From assembly GCA_002452745.1 (NCBI GenBank), contig DKFC01000044.1:1-64000 (forward strand): 64,000 nt of DNA, read 5' to 3'. The notes below the pieces were generated by a model. That model was given only the letters and a program-made list of their open reading frames with translations, was not told the DNA's origin and made no database searches. Source of the DNA: Firmicutes bacterium UBA6806 (GTDB lineage Bacteria > Bacillota > Clostridia > Peptostreptococcales > Acidaminobacteraceae). The position numbers and the translations under genes were made by a program. Below are positions 7,423-16,338 of this stretch, one piece after another. Position 1 is the stretch's first letter. The number at the start of each line of letters is the position of its first letter.

Positions 7423-10146
7423 CTATCTTGGTTTTACGATACCAAGTTTCAAGGCCATTGCGACTGCTTCTGTTCGACGCTTAACCCCCAGTTTTCCAAA
7501 GATGTTCTGATTATATCCCTTCACCGTACTAAGCGCCAAAAACAACTGGTTGCAAATATCCTGATTTGAATATCCAAGTGCAATGAGCTCTAAGACCTCA
7601 AGTTCCCGAACCGTCAGTGGTTCAATCAATGACTGTCCCTCACTTGACAATGGTTTATCTGCTAAAAGGCGCTTTAAAAGAGGCCGCCACTTTGAATTCT
7701 TGGCAAGCACTTCAGCTGCAAAAGTCTTCATCTTAGGCGACATCTCCAAAAAGGGCAGCCAGTAACCTGTTTTCAGAGCCAAATCTGCCACTCGCTCTAT
7801 CTGATTTGCCGTTTCAGACCGATTCAGTCTCAAAAGACCTTCTATCATCAAAACTGAGAAATCTTCAACACCCTTGGTGCGATTTTGCCTCTCTGCATTT
7901 CTAAGCATCTTCTCAGAAGTCTTTAGCCCCAGTTCAAGCGGCCATTTATCATGTCCATGACTGAACACTCTCAAATCATACCACATCAAAAGCGCTTTCA
8001 CTTTCACATAAATTTCGCTCTCGTCCAAATACTTCATGACATATGCGTCATCCATTACTCGCTCAAATGTCTCTATCAATTTTTGAACATCAATTTTTTC
8101 CGACCGCATCTGATTTATAAGAGCAGACTCGAACCGCTCTGGCGTCATCCAGTCTGGAATTGGATTTGCAAAATACGTCGCCTGAGACTCCTCTACACAG
8201 GATCTAGCAAGGTCTATCTTTCCAGACAATTGATAGAGTCTGCCAAGCAACAGATAGTATTTGTATTGCCAGTCCATGATGGCAAAGTGATTTCCTGTGG
8301 ATTTGCTCTTCTCCATTAAAGCAAAGGCCTTTTCCACATTGCCTTTGACATAGGCTGCCTTCGCAAGTCCCAAATATAAGCTGGGCATCAAAATTGGCAT
8401 CTGATTCTCTTTTTCAATCTTCCTAATCGCCATATGAAAGGCATTCTCCGCCAGCTCTATTTCTGCCATCTGAAGATACAGTTCACCAAGCACCATATAG
8501 AGCGCATGATAAGTCATATTCCCAAGATGCCCTTTGACATTTTGCATTGAGATCTTTAGAAGTGACTCTGCCTCGCCTAATTTGCCCTCACTCCATTTGG
8601 CAAACACCAGCATCATACTCACCACACCGCCTTTGTAGCTCCGCACCTCTGAAACAGCATTCATCCCATTGGTTGCATGCTTATAAAGAGCGTCAATATC
8701 TCCCTTTGTCGCAGCAACAAATCCATATGCCGAAGAAAGCGTCGCTGGGAGCATTTCCATCTGCTCTGAATCTGCCACAAGCAGAGGTGTCTTGTCGACA
8801 TGACAATACTGATCGTATAGTCTCGATGCCAAATTTAACCATTTCACTGCGCCGTGCACATCGCCAGTATCTATCAACGCCCATCCATAGCCCATTGCCA
8901 AAACCGGACGCCGATGTATTTCTGATTCTGGAAGTTGGCTTGCCAGCGAAAGCCAAGCACCCGCCCGAAGTTCCAAGTCCATCTCAGCCCAGAGCTTTTC
9001 CACGAGATTAGAGGCTTTCACCGGATCACTTCCCTTTAAATAGTGATGAACTGCCTCTTGACGCATGTTCTGCTCTTCAAACCAGCTTCCAGCCCTCACG
9101 TGAAAGATGCCGATTGTTTCAGAAGAATAAGCATGTTTCAGTTTTCGCCTTAAAAGCTCTCCAAAGAGATGATGAAGTCTAAACCAATCGCCAGTCTCAT
9201 CCAGAGAAATCATAAAGAGGTTCGACTGCGTGAAATACGTCAAATAAATTTCAGAGCTCCCAGCATCATGACCTAAAACCACATCACATAGATCGGCACA
9301 AAACGTGTCCAGTATGGATATGCCGAGCAAAAAAGCCCTGATATCATCAGATTGCTGATTTAAGACTTCCTCCACAAGATATTCCATAATAAACTGATGA
9401 TTGCCAGAAAATTCTCTGACAAATTCTGATCGATTAACCATGTTCATCATTGAAATTCCCGCAAGCTGAAGACCGGCAACCCAGCCTTCTGTCCGATCAG
9501 TCATCATCTGAATTTCAGCATGAGAAAGGTCAAGTCCAAAACCACTGTTTAAAAACAATTCGCAGTCTGCCTCTTGAAACTGCAACTGCCGCATGCGAAC
9601 TTCTAAAAGTTGGCCCTCTAATCTCAACTTCCCAATTGGCAAATCTGGGTCTTCTCGGGTTGCAATCACAAGGTGTATTTTCTGTGGGAGATGTTCAATC
9701 AAAAGTTTCATCGCCTTTAAAATCACTTCATCTGAAATCAGATGAAAGTCATCCAAAACCACATAGCTATCCACCTCAATAGATTGCAGACACATGACAA
9801 ACGCCTTTGCAAAGCCATAGTCACTCATGGACTGCTGAGCAGATAAAAGCTGTGCCATCGTCTGCCCCACAACAGGGTCAATCTGAGTCATACCAGCCGC
9901 CCAAGCATAAAAAAACTGGTTTGGCTCGTCATCCCATTCATCCAGTGAAATCCACACATAACTTTTAGACTCCCTTTCAAGCCACTCGCTGAGAGCAGTG
10001 GATTTTCCAGCGCCAGCCATTGCAGATACCAGTATGAGCTTCAGGAACTTCCCCTTGTCGAGATAGGTCATCAGCCCCTCTCGATAGACATTTTTGCCCG
10101 TCAGTTCTGGTTTGTTCAGTTTCACCTCAATCAGGCTCTTTCCCAT
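7423..10146 (-). CDS. MalT-like LuxR-family ATP-dependent transcription regulator
   Basis: At 907 residues this is a full-length STAND-type regulator. An N-terminal NTPase domain has the P-loop AGAGKST (44-50) and a Walker B-like VVLDDFH near residue 130. A long helical TPR-like region (about 340-800) follows, then a C-terminal LuxR helix-turn-helix (about 842-900; LTVRELEVLELIALGYSNQD). Family members bind an inducer and ATP, oligomerise and activate transcription. It starts at ATG behind GGGGGA. The two small genes downstream on the same strand are likely targets. The inducer is unknown. Confidence 0.92.
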   Translation of the reverse strand: MGKSLIEVKLNKPELTGKNVYREGLMTYLDKGKFLKLILVSAMAGAGKSTALSEWLERESKSYVWISLDEWDDEPNQFFYAWAAGMTQIDPVVGQTMAQLLSAQQSMSDYGFAKAFVMCLQSIEVDSYVVLDDFHLISDEVILKAMKLLIEHLPQKIHLVIATREDPDLPIGKLRLEGQLLEVRMRQLQFQEADCELFLNSGFGLDLSHAEIQMMTDRTEGWVAGLQLAGISMMNMVNRSEFVREFSGNHQFIMEYLVEEVLNQQSDDIRAFLLGISILDTFCADLCDVVLGHDAGSSEIYLTYFTQSNLFMISLDETGDWFRLHHLFGELLRRKLKHAYSSETIGIFHVRAGSWFEEQNMRQEAVHHYLKGSDPVKASNLVEKLWAEMDLELRAGAWLSLASQLPESEIHRRPVLAMGYGWALIDTGDVHGAVKWLNLASRLYDQYCHVDKTPLLVADSEQMEMLPATLSSAYGFVAATKGDIDALYKHATNGMNAVSEVRSYKGGVVSMMLVFAKWSEGKLGEAESLLKISMQNVKGHLGNMTYHALYMVLGELYLQMAEIELAENAFHMAIRKIEKENQMPILMPSLYLGLAKAAYVKGNVEKAFALMEKSKSTGNHFAIMDWQYKYYLLLGRLYQLSGKIDLARSCVEESQATYFANPIPDWMTPERFESALINQMRSEKIDVQKLIETFERVMDDAYVMKYLDESEIYVKVKALLMWYDLRVFSHGHDKWPLELGLKTSEKMLRNAERQNRTKGVEDFSVLMIEGLLRLNRSETANQIERVADLALKTGYWLPFLEMSPKMKTFAAEVLAKNSKWRPLLKRLLADKPLSSEGQSLIEPLTVRELEVLELIALGYSNQDICNQLFLALSTVKGYNQNIFGKLGVKRRTEAVAMALKLGIVKPR

Positions 10147-10177
10147 ACATCCCCCAAGTTCACATTTCTAAGTGACA

Positions 10178-11098
10178 TCAACGCCTAATAGAGCGTGCCA
10201 TTCGATTATAAGTATGCCGTTTTCCCTTAATGGCAATGCTGTAATCCATGATATTTTCAGGAAGTGCAATTCCCGGAAAACCCGCATCACCTATGTGGTG
10301 CATATCCGTCCCCGTCATTTTGCACATAAGGGCAATCTGTCTGATGGTCTGTGCATCTGCTCCCTCCTGAGATGTGCCAATTGCAGTGAGGGCAAGCCTC
10401 TCCATCTCGTGGATATGCATCACGCATTCCCGAATGTATTCTGTTGTAATTCCTGGAACCGTTCCCGGCGCTGGCAATAAAATCACATCTGCGCCAGCCA
10501 CAACAAACGCATCAATATCCGATATCTTGATGAGATTCTCACCAGCTTCTTTTAAAGAGCCTGCGGCATGCATTTTACCTGCAATTAAAATGACCTCATC
10601 GCCAACCACTTCACGAATGTTTCTGAGAGATTCCGTAATGGCAGTGTTGCTCACACCAGTGCCCGGATTTCCTGTGAGCACTATCAAATCAACGCCCATT
10701 TCAACTGCCTTTAGCGCCGTTTTTGCCGTTGCCCGCCTGCCTTCAGAAATCGCTTCAATTGCGCCAATTGTCTCGGCATTGGGATCAACTGGTTCAAGGT
10801 TTATGCCAACCAGTCTCCCTGTGTGTTTCTTTATCTCCCTGACCACCTCATCCCCGGTTCCATCTGGCAAGCCATTGAAAACTGGGTTGTGGACATCAAG
10901 CATATTCAGAAGTAAAATATCCGCTCCAAATGCAGCTGCAAGTTCTGCATTGCTCGTACTCATCAACATAGGCTGAAGTTTTCCAATAACCTCACTGACG
11001 AGAACCCTTCCCTCACTGGCGGCAATTGCTTCTAGTTTTTCCCTTTTTCCATATGTTTTAATCTCTGAAGTGTTGCAATCGATCAATCTCTTTACCAC
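10178..11098 (-). CDS. TIM-barrel-like conserved protein (DUF7916-type)
   Basis: The 306-residue protein has a repeating strand/helix pattern with Gly-rich turns (FGADILLLNML, GVDLIVLTGNPGTG, AGADVILLPAPGTVPG), as in phosphate-binding TIM barrels. I associate it with a conserved Firmicutes family sometimes mislabelled as haloacid dehalogenase-like (now DUF7916, from memory). The start is a GTG at 11098 with AGGAGG eight bases upstream; an ATG eleven codons earlier has no ribosome site. It lies 31 bp upstream of the LuxR gene on the same strand. No substrate or reaction can be assigned. Confidence 0.65.
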   Translation of the reverse strand: MVKRLIDCNTSEIKTYGKREKLEAIAASEGRVLVSEVIGKLQPMLMSTSNAELAAAFGADILLLNMLDVHNPVFNGLPDGTGDEVVREIKKHTGRLVGINLEPVDPNAETIGAIEAISEGRRATAKTALKAVEMGVDLIVLTGNPGTGVSNTAITESLRNIREVVGDEVILIAGKMHAAGSLKEAGENLIKISDIDAFVVAGADVILLPAPGTVPGITTEYIRECVMHIHEMERLALTAIGTSQEGADAQTIRQIALMCKMTGTDMHHIGDAGFPGIALPENIMDYSIAIKGKRHTYNRMARSIRR

Positions 11099-11176
11099 GA
11101 TTCCTGCCTCCTGACTTAATCCGCTCTCCATACTATAATCCTGACTAGACTATAATCCGGCTAAATCCATCATTGA

Positions 11177-12061
11177 TTATCTATTGTCTCTGACTGCTTC
11201 AAGGTCGCTTATTACAATTTTCTTCATCTTGAGAAAAGTCTGTGTCACCCGCCTTGAAGTTTCTTCGTCCACATCTTTATAAAAAGCCGCCATAGTTTCA
11301 GGTACAATCTGCCATGAAAGGCCAAACTTATCCTTTACCCATCCGCACTGCTCCGCTTCTGGCACATCTGAAAGCATCTTCCAGTAATAGTCTATCTCAG
11401 ACTGGTCACTGCAATTAATCATAAATGAAAACGCCTCATTAAAACTGCTTTCTCCACCTGCTCCATGATCCATCACCACAAATGCCATACCGCTCTTAAA
11501 GAGAAATTCAGCATAATTGATAATCGCCCTATCATCTGGAGCTTGTCCTGTCTCATATCGGCTGACAAATCCAATTTCCGAACCGTGAAAGACCTCCTGA
11601 TAAAACAAGAGTCCCTCATCTGCCTTTCCGCAATTATCAAGTGAAAACAGGAGACATGGCCGAATTTTAGGAACGTTTTCAGCTTCAGTAAAATACAACT
11701 GCCAATTTAGCCCATACCGATCACTTAACCATGCATATCGCTTGCTAAATGGATATTCTCCCAAAGGCATCAAATCGCTGCCACCCTTCGAAAGCTCTGC
11801 ATAGAGTTTGTTAACTTCCGATTCACTTGAACAGGACACCATAATCGAAATGGCTGGGGTAAACTCAAAATATGAGCCCGCACTAATTGCCTGAAATTCC
11901 ATTCCGGCCAAACTGAATGCCACTGTGTCAACATCTCCCGATGGCGTGTCGTATAGTTTTGAAATCCATTCTATCTTGGAGTTTTCAAATAGGCTTACAT
12001 ACCATTTTGCAGCTTCTACAGCCTCTTTGTCATACCATAGATGTGGTACTATCTTTTGCAT
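11177..12061 (-). CDS. PhnB-like protein with two VOC domains
   Basis: The 294-residue protein repeats the same fold twice (about 1-140 and 145-290). Each half has the PhnB/3-demethylubiquinone methyltransferase-like signature seen as PHLWYDKEAVEAAKWY and LSDRYGLNWQLYF in the first half and VKDKFGLSWQIVP in the second. These VOC-superfamily proteins lack a proven reaction in most bacteria. ATG follows GGAGGGTGGCAT. It appears monocistronic, in the 115 bp gap after the DUF4491 gene. Confidence 0.85.
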   Translation of the reverse strand: MQKIVPHLWYDKEAVEAAKWYVSLFENSKIEWISKLYDTPSGDVDTVAFSLAGMEFQAISAGSYFEFTPAISIMVSCSSESEVNKLYAELSKGGSDLMPLGEYPFSKRYAWLSDRYGLNWQLYFTEAENVPKIRPCLLFSLDNCGKADEGLLFYQEVFHGSEIGFVSRYETGQAPDDRAIINYAEFLFKSGMAFVVMDHGAGGESSFNEAFSFMINCSDQSEIDYYWKMLSDVPEAEQCGWVKDKFGLSWQIVPETMAAFYKDVDEETSRRVTQTFLKMKKIVISDLEAVRDNR

Positions 12062-12122
12062 ATGCCACCCTCCTCACTGATTGGTAAACTTAAATTAGAT
12101 TTTTATTATACCCTCTTTTCAC

Positions 12123-12168
12123 AAAAAAGCTCAAATCGAATCAAAGAGATTGCAATTTGAGCTTTTTA
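12123..12168 (-). terminator. Intrinsic terminator after the DUF4491 gene
   Basis: AAAAAGCTCAAAT pairs with ATTTGAGCTTTTT around a 17-base loop, with T runs on either strand. On the minus strand it ends the PadR/DUF4491 transcript. Confidence 0.75.
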
Positions 12169-12197
12169 TTTACGCCATCCAATATGGCATATTTATC

Positions 12198-12482
12198 CTA
12201 TTTCCGATTGGGGTTTTCGGGAAACCAGCCTTTTTTGACTCTGGCCTCTTGTTCGATGAGCTCATGTATGCTCCAAAGGCATGAAAATCCCAACACACCA
12301 ATTACCGAAGATATAATTTGATTTTCAATGAATAGAGAAATTGCCAAAAATACAATTCCAACTACTAAAAAAATGGGCCACATACGCTTTCCATAATAGT
12401 ATTCAGTCTTGATGACAATGGGGTGAAACAAACCGATAATCAAAAAAGATGCAAGTCCAATCAAAACGCCACCATAATACAT
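12198..12482 (-). CDS. DUF4491 family membrane protein
   Basis: The 94-residue protein has three hydrophobic segments and the family pattern IGLASFLIIGLFHPIVIKTEYYYG at its start, FSCLWSIHELIEQ, and the ending RVKKGWFPENP. Function is unknown. The ATG at 12482 follows GGGAGG; an earlier ATG six codons upstream overlaps that site. It follows the padR gene by about 70 bp, so the two probably form one transcript. Confidence 0.85.
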   Translation of the reverse strand: MYYGGVLIGLASFLIIGLFHPIVIKTEYYYGKRMWPIFLVVGIVFLAISLFIENQIISSVIGVLGFSCLWSIHELIEQEARVKKGWFPENPNRK

Positions 12483-12552
12483 AAGTCCTCCCTTTGACAT
12501 CCAATCGGACGCCTCATCTGTCTAATAACTTTAAAGTGTTTTTTAATCACTT

Positions 12553-12861
12553 TTAATCCCTTATCTCTTCAAAGAGTTCATAGGCCTTTTCTCTGGCCTT
12601 CTCCAAAATAACCGCGCCATCCTCTGTGATGCTGTAGTACTTCCTGACACGCCCCTCAACTGTCTGCTCATCCTTTTCGAGCAGCCCTTGTGATTCGAGG
12701 TCATGTAAGATTGGATAGAGCGTTCCCGGGCTCATATCATAACCGTGTTCCTTCAATTCCGCCATCATCCATGCACCATAAAAAGGTGCTTTTGAAGCAT
12801 GGTGTAAAATGTGAATCTGTATAAATCCAAGCAAAAATTTTCTCAGTATTTTTTCCTGCAT
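12553..12861 (-). CDS. PadR-family transcriptional regulator
   Basis: The 102-residue protein is a winged-helix regulator of the short PadR subfamily. The recognition region is YGAWMMAELKEHGYDMSPGT, followed by the wing LYPILHDLESQGLLEKDEQ and a C-terminal dimer helix. ATG follows GAGGTG. Three GATATC elements lie just upstream and are the probable autoregulatory site. The likely controlled genes are itself plus DUF4491, and perhaps the divergent chrA. Confidence 0.9.
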   Translation of the reverse strand: MQEKILRKFLLGFIQIHILHHASKAPFYGAWMMAELKEHGYDMSPGTLYPILHDLESQGLLEKDEQTVEGRVRKYYSITEDGAVILEKAREKAYELFEEIRD

Positions 12862-12888
12862 AAAAAGTCACCTCGTGGGTATACAATT

Positions 12889-12920
12889 GATATCGAAATA
12901 TGATATCGGTATTCGATATC
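12889..12920. promoter_or_regulatory. Three GATATC boxes at 13-bp spacing, putative PadR operator
   Basis: GATATC occurs at 12889, 12902 and 12915, exactly 13 bp apart. The last two form a perfect inverted repeat, GATATCG-GTATT-CGATATC. The cluster lies between padR and the divergent chrA gene. Confidence 0.5.
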
Positions 12921-12999
12921 GGTTTCATAATTCATTTTACTTAATTTTATCATTGCCCTTTCTGTTTTTCAATAGAAATTACAAATTCTGGAGGTTATC

Positions 13000-14199
13000 A
13001 TGAATCCAAATCATATCATAGAAAAACCCGTTAAAATCACTCGTTCTCAATTTCTAAAAGACGTATTCATCTGCTCCCTGGCAGCTTATGGCGGCCCAGA
13101 GGCGCATTATGGCGTCTTCAGCGATCAACTTGTGAACAAAAAACACTATCTAACCGATGACGAGCTCATCGAACTCGTGGCACTTTGCAGTATTTTACCT
13201 GGCCCAACCAGCACCCAGACCATTGTCTCCATCGGTTACAAAACAGGAGGTCCTCTGCTGGCATTGCTGACCATGATCGTCTGGGCACTCCCTGTCCTCA
13301 TATTGATGACAGCACTTTCATTCTTATACGGATTCCTAAATCATATAAATTTCTCCACATCCGTTTTGAGATTTATCGGCCCAATGGCGGTCGGTTTTAT
13401 CGTAATCGCTGCCAAGCGCATTTTTAGCAAAGTGGTCACAGATGGTTTCACTTTCTCCCTTGCTATTGCCTCAGCTGCCATCACGTACTTCATCAGATCG
13501 CCTTGGATTTTCCCGCTTGTTCTCATAATTGGAGGCGTTCTCAGCACTGCCCTTTCTGGTGAAAAAGACTTGTGGAACCGAATCTCCCTATCCCCTCCTT
13601 GGCGATTTCTATGGGCATTCATCGGGTTTGCACTTGGTGGCATCCTATTAAATCAGCTATTTGAAAACCGTATTTTAGAACTTTTCGAGATGTTTTATCG
13701 CTACGGCTATTTGGTCTTCGGCGGTGGCCAAGTGGTGATCCCAGTGATGTACAGCGAACTGGTTGAACTCCATCAATCCCTTTCAAATGGTGAATTCCTA
13801 ACAGGATATGGTTTGGTTCAAGGCCTTCCCGGACCGATGTTCAGTTTTAGCGCCTATGCAGGTGGCATGGCAGCAAGAGGTGGAAGTACTTTGACTCAAA
13901 TACTCGGTGCAGTGGTCAGTGGCATAGGCATATTCCTGCCCGGCCTCCTGCTCATTTATTTCGTCTATCCTGTTTGGGAACAACTGAAAAAACTCAAGGG
14001 AGTCAAAATCTCCCTTAAGGGAATCAACGCAGTGGCTGGCGGACTCATTTCGGTCTCCGCTCTAATCCTCATGCAAAAGAGCGGCTTTACACCAATCAAC
14101 ATCATTGTAACCCTTATTACCGTCATGTTTTTAAGCAGCAAAAAAATATCAGCACCATTTATTGTTCTCATGGTACTGATACTTGGTTTTATCATCTAG
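13000..14199 (+). CDS. chrA: Two-domain chromate-type ion transporter
   Basis: The 399-residue membrane protein is a long-chain CHR transporter made of two homologous halves (about 15-195 and 205-395). The first half has GGPEAHYGVF and ALCSILPGPTSTQ, the second GGGQVVIPVMYSELV and GYGLVQGLPGPMFSFSAY. In characterised members it exports chromate by proton antiport; in many anaerobes the true substrate is unknown. ATG follows GGAGG at good spacing. It is divergent from padR and convergent with the glycosyltransferase gene, whose stop is 5 bp away. Confidence 0.92.
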   Translation: MNPNHIIEKPVKITRSQFLKDVFICSLAAYGGPEAHYGVFSDQLVNKKHYLTDDELIELVALCSILPGPTSTQTIVSIGYKTGGPLLALLTMIVWALPVLILMTALSFLYGFLNHINFSTSVLRFIGPMAVGFIVIAAKRIFSKVVTDGFTFSLAIASAAITYFIRSPWIFPLVLIIGGVLSTALSGEKDLWNRISLSPPWRFLWAFIGFALGGILLNQLFENRILELFEMFYRYGYLVFGGGQVVIPVMYSELVELHQSLSNGEFLTGYGLVQGLPGPMFSFSAYAGGMAARGGSTLTQILGAVVSGIGIFLPGLLLIYFVYPVWEQLKKLKGVKISLKGINAVAGGLISVSALILMQKSGFTPINIIVTLITVMFLSSKKISAPFIVLMVLILGFII

Positions 14200-14204
14200 C
14201 ATTT

Positions 14205-15476
14205 CTAAGCTCTCTGACGAAAGTCAGCTACAACTCGCTCGATTTCAAGAAGGGCGCTCTGTGCTCCGTCTTCTGCCGCCATTTTAATCATGAAGGCCTG
14301 AGCACTTTTCTGAATCTCCTGATTTGACATCTTGTCAAAGCTCTCCGTAAGGCTTGCAAGGTTCAACGTCTTCTCATTGATAGGTGGCAGGCAGAGTCCC
14401 TTTTCATAAAGTCTTTGAGCCCAAAACGGCTGATCCACTCCAAACGGTATAATCTGTTGGGGACGCCCGCTTTTAAGGGCAGCGGCAACTGTGCCAACAC
14501 CGCCGTGATGGACAATTCCCTTTGCCCTTGGAAACAAGAGCATATGCGGTGCGCCAGACACTGCCATGATGCGCTCATTTTCATGAAACGCCAACCCACT
14601 GGCACCGGTTAAAACAATTGCCCTTTCATCTGAATCTTCCAAGGCATTTTCAAGAATACTCCGAAATCGGCTTGGGTCTTTTAGTGGCATACTGCTAAAG
14701 GAAACCACAATAGGCGCTTTTCCTGCTCGAATGAAGGTTTCAAGCGATTCCTCCAAAGACTCACCTTCCTGCTCCAAGAACGGAAATCCAGTTAAAACAA
14801 CATGTCCCTCCCAGCTCTTGACATCCTCGAAAAGATGTCTGCTTACAGGGTAAATCACTGGAATTTCATAATCTCCTAGGTTGAAAGCATACTCACCCGC
14901 TTTCCGCCTTGGCAGGTTCAGGGTCTTCTCCCTAAAGTCGTTGACCTCTTTGATACTGGCGCTTTCAGACTTTGCAATCAGTCTATAAGTCAGCTTGTTG
15001 AGGTACTTTCCAAAGTTTCCAGTTGCAGAAATCGCTAAATTTGGGAATTCCTCAATGGGATAAGTCATAGGCACAGGTGGCATACTAATCACTGGAATGT
15101 TGAGCTTAAATCCAATATCTGGCGCACCAAATGCCTTCGGATGATATAGAATCACATCCGCCCCCTGCGCCGTTTCCCAAAACGCCTCTAAAGTCTTCCT
15201 AAAAGCTGGATTGACAACCTCTGACACAAATCGCTTTGTCCTCAGTGGATGTTTCATGGCATGGTTAAATACCATCTGCCCTTCCGGCGTCTTAAGCATG
15301 GCCATGAGATCGCTTTCAGCCTCTCTAAATTCCACATGATGTGCCTCTATAAATGCCTTAAAAGTCTTGCCAGTACAGATAACCGCTTCATGCCCCATCG
15401 CCACCGCATGTTTTGCGATTGCCAAGTAAGGTTGAACGTCACCACGTGATCCCAATGTCAATATTGCAATTCTCAT
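14205..15476 (-). CDS. Macrolide/sterol-type glycosyltransferase (GT1)
   Basis: This 423-residue protein belongs to the bacterial UDP-glycosyltransferase group. It has the N-terminal MRIAILTLGSRGDVQPYLAI acceptor domain and the C-terminal nucleotide-sugar site AKGIVHHGGVGTVAAALKSG with GVDQPFWAQRLYEKG. Such enzymes transfer a sugar to lipids, sterols or antibiotics. The ATG at 15476 is six bases after AGGAG; a TTG two codons earlier is less likely. The TetR gene lies directly upstream on the same strand, so this may be a regulated detoxification or lipid-glycosylation pair. Confidence 0.88.
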   Translation of the reverse strand: MRIAILTLGSRGDVQPYLAIAKHAVAMGHEAVICTGKTFKAFIEAHHVEFREAESDLMAMLKTPEGQMVFNHAMKHPLRTKRFVSEVVNPAFRKTLEAFWETAQGADVILYHPKAFGAPDIGFKLNIPVISMPPVPMTYPIEEFPNLAISATGNFGKYLNKLTYRLIAKSESASIKEVNDFREKTLNLPRRKAGEYAFNLGDYEIPVIYPVSRHLFEDVKSWEGHVVLTGFPFLEQEGESLEESLETFIRAGKAPIVVSFSSMPLKDPSRFRSILENALEDSDERAIVLTGASGLAFHENERIMAVSGAPHMLLFPRAKGIVHHGGVGTVAAALKSGRPQQIIPFGVDQPFWAQRLYEKGLCLPPINEKTLNLASLTESFDKMSNQEIQKSAQAFMIKMAAEDGAQSALLEIERVVADFRQRA

Positions 15477-15536
15477 CGCCAACTCCTATTCAATCTCGTT
15501 CCGTTTTTCCACGCCAACACAACAAGTCGTCTACAT

Positions 15537-16157
15537 TTAATCAGATTCGGTTTTATAGGCTGCTCGTTTTAAGAGCTTCGACCAAAGCTCGTACTGCGCC
15601 ATCATTTCTTCCAGCTGAATCTCTGCATTATTTGCCAGTTTATTTTGAATATACCCGTCCAGCAAATAACCAAATATCTCCAAAATATGTTCTGGGCTGA
15701 TATCTTCTCTAAACTTTGAAGCATTTATCCTAGAAAGCATCTCCTGTTCTGAACTCAAGTGACTTGCTTTAAACCGTTCGTTCAAAACCACCTTTAGCCT
15801 CTCGTCCTTTTGATGAAGTGCCATGACCATGAACTTAAAGGCATATGGCATCTGCGATAGGACAACCGCTTTTCCCTTAATACTCCCCTCGATTACCTCA
15901 AAAAAATCATGAGAGTCTTTATCAGATGATGCCTCAACAGAATCTCGAATTGCCGTCACCGCATACTCAAACAAGAACAGGTAAAAAGTCATTTTGTTTT
16001 TAAAGTAAAAAAACAAGAGTCCTTTGGACATCCCTGCCCTCTTGGCAATTAAATCTGTAGAGGCGTGCTTGTAATCGTATTTGCCAAAAATCTCAAACCC
16101 AGCATTGATAATTTCCAGCTGCCGTGTCTTTTCCAAAAGATAAAATTTTTTATTCAT
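15537..16157 (-). CDS. TetR/AcrR-family regulator
   Basis: The 206-residue protein has a typical N-terminal helix-turn-helix (about 8-55; AGFEIFGKYDYKHASTDLIA, RAGMSKGLLFFYFKNK) and a helical ligand-binding domain. ATG at 16157 follows GAGG by six bases. A perfect ACCGA-A-TCGGT repeat lies just upstream and is the likely operator. It precedes the glycosyltransferase gene by about 60 bp and probably controls it. Confidence 0.9.
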   Translation of the reverse strand: MNKKFYLLEKTRQLEIINAGFEIFGKYDYKHASTDLIAKRAGMSKGLLFFYFKNKMTFYLFLFEYAVTAIRDSVEASSDKDSHDFFEVIEGSIKGKAVVLSQMPYAFKFMVMALHQKDERLKVVLNERFKASHLSSEQEMLSRINASKFREDISPEHILEIFGYLLDGYIQNKLANNAEIQLEEMMAQYELWSKLLKRAAYKTESD

Positions 16158-16171
16158 TGTACACCTCATTG

Positions 16172-16182
16172 ACCGAATCGGT
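16172..16182. promoter_or_regulatory. Inverted repeat ACCGAATCGGT, putative TetR operator
   Basis: A perfect 5-1-5 palindrome lies 14 bp upstream of the tetR start codon, where a repressor would cover the promoter or ribosome site. Confidence 0.55.
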
Positions 16183-16290
16183 TAATATCATTTTATAACA
16201 TTGACTCATAATTTCAAGACCACCTCAATTTCCTTGAAATTACAGCATTTCTCTGAAGTATGCTGTTATGATTCATATTAACTTTTTTAC

Positions 16291-16338
16291 AAGCTAATTT
16301 TCTGATTCAAGCTGATTTTCTGCTTCAAGCTGATTTTA
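16291..16338. repeat. 18-bp tandem repeats at the end of the AraC-GyrI gene
   Basis: Two and a half copies of an 18-bp unit (AAGCTGATTTTCTGCTTC and a variant AAGCTAATTTTCTGATTC) occupy 16291-16338. The array overlaps the stop codon of the regulator gene at 16336, so slippage here could alter or extend its C-terminus. Confidence 0.8.
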
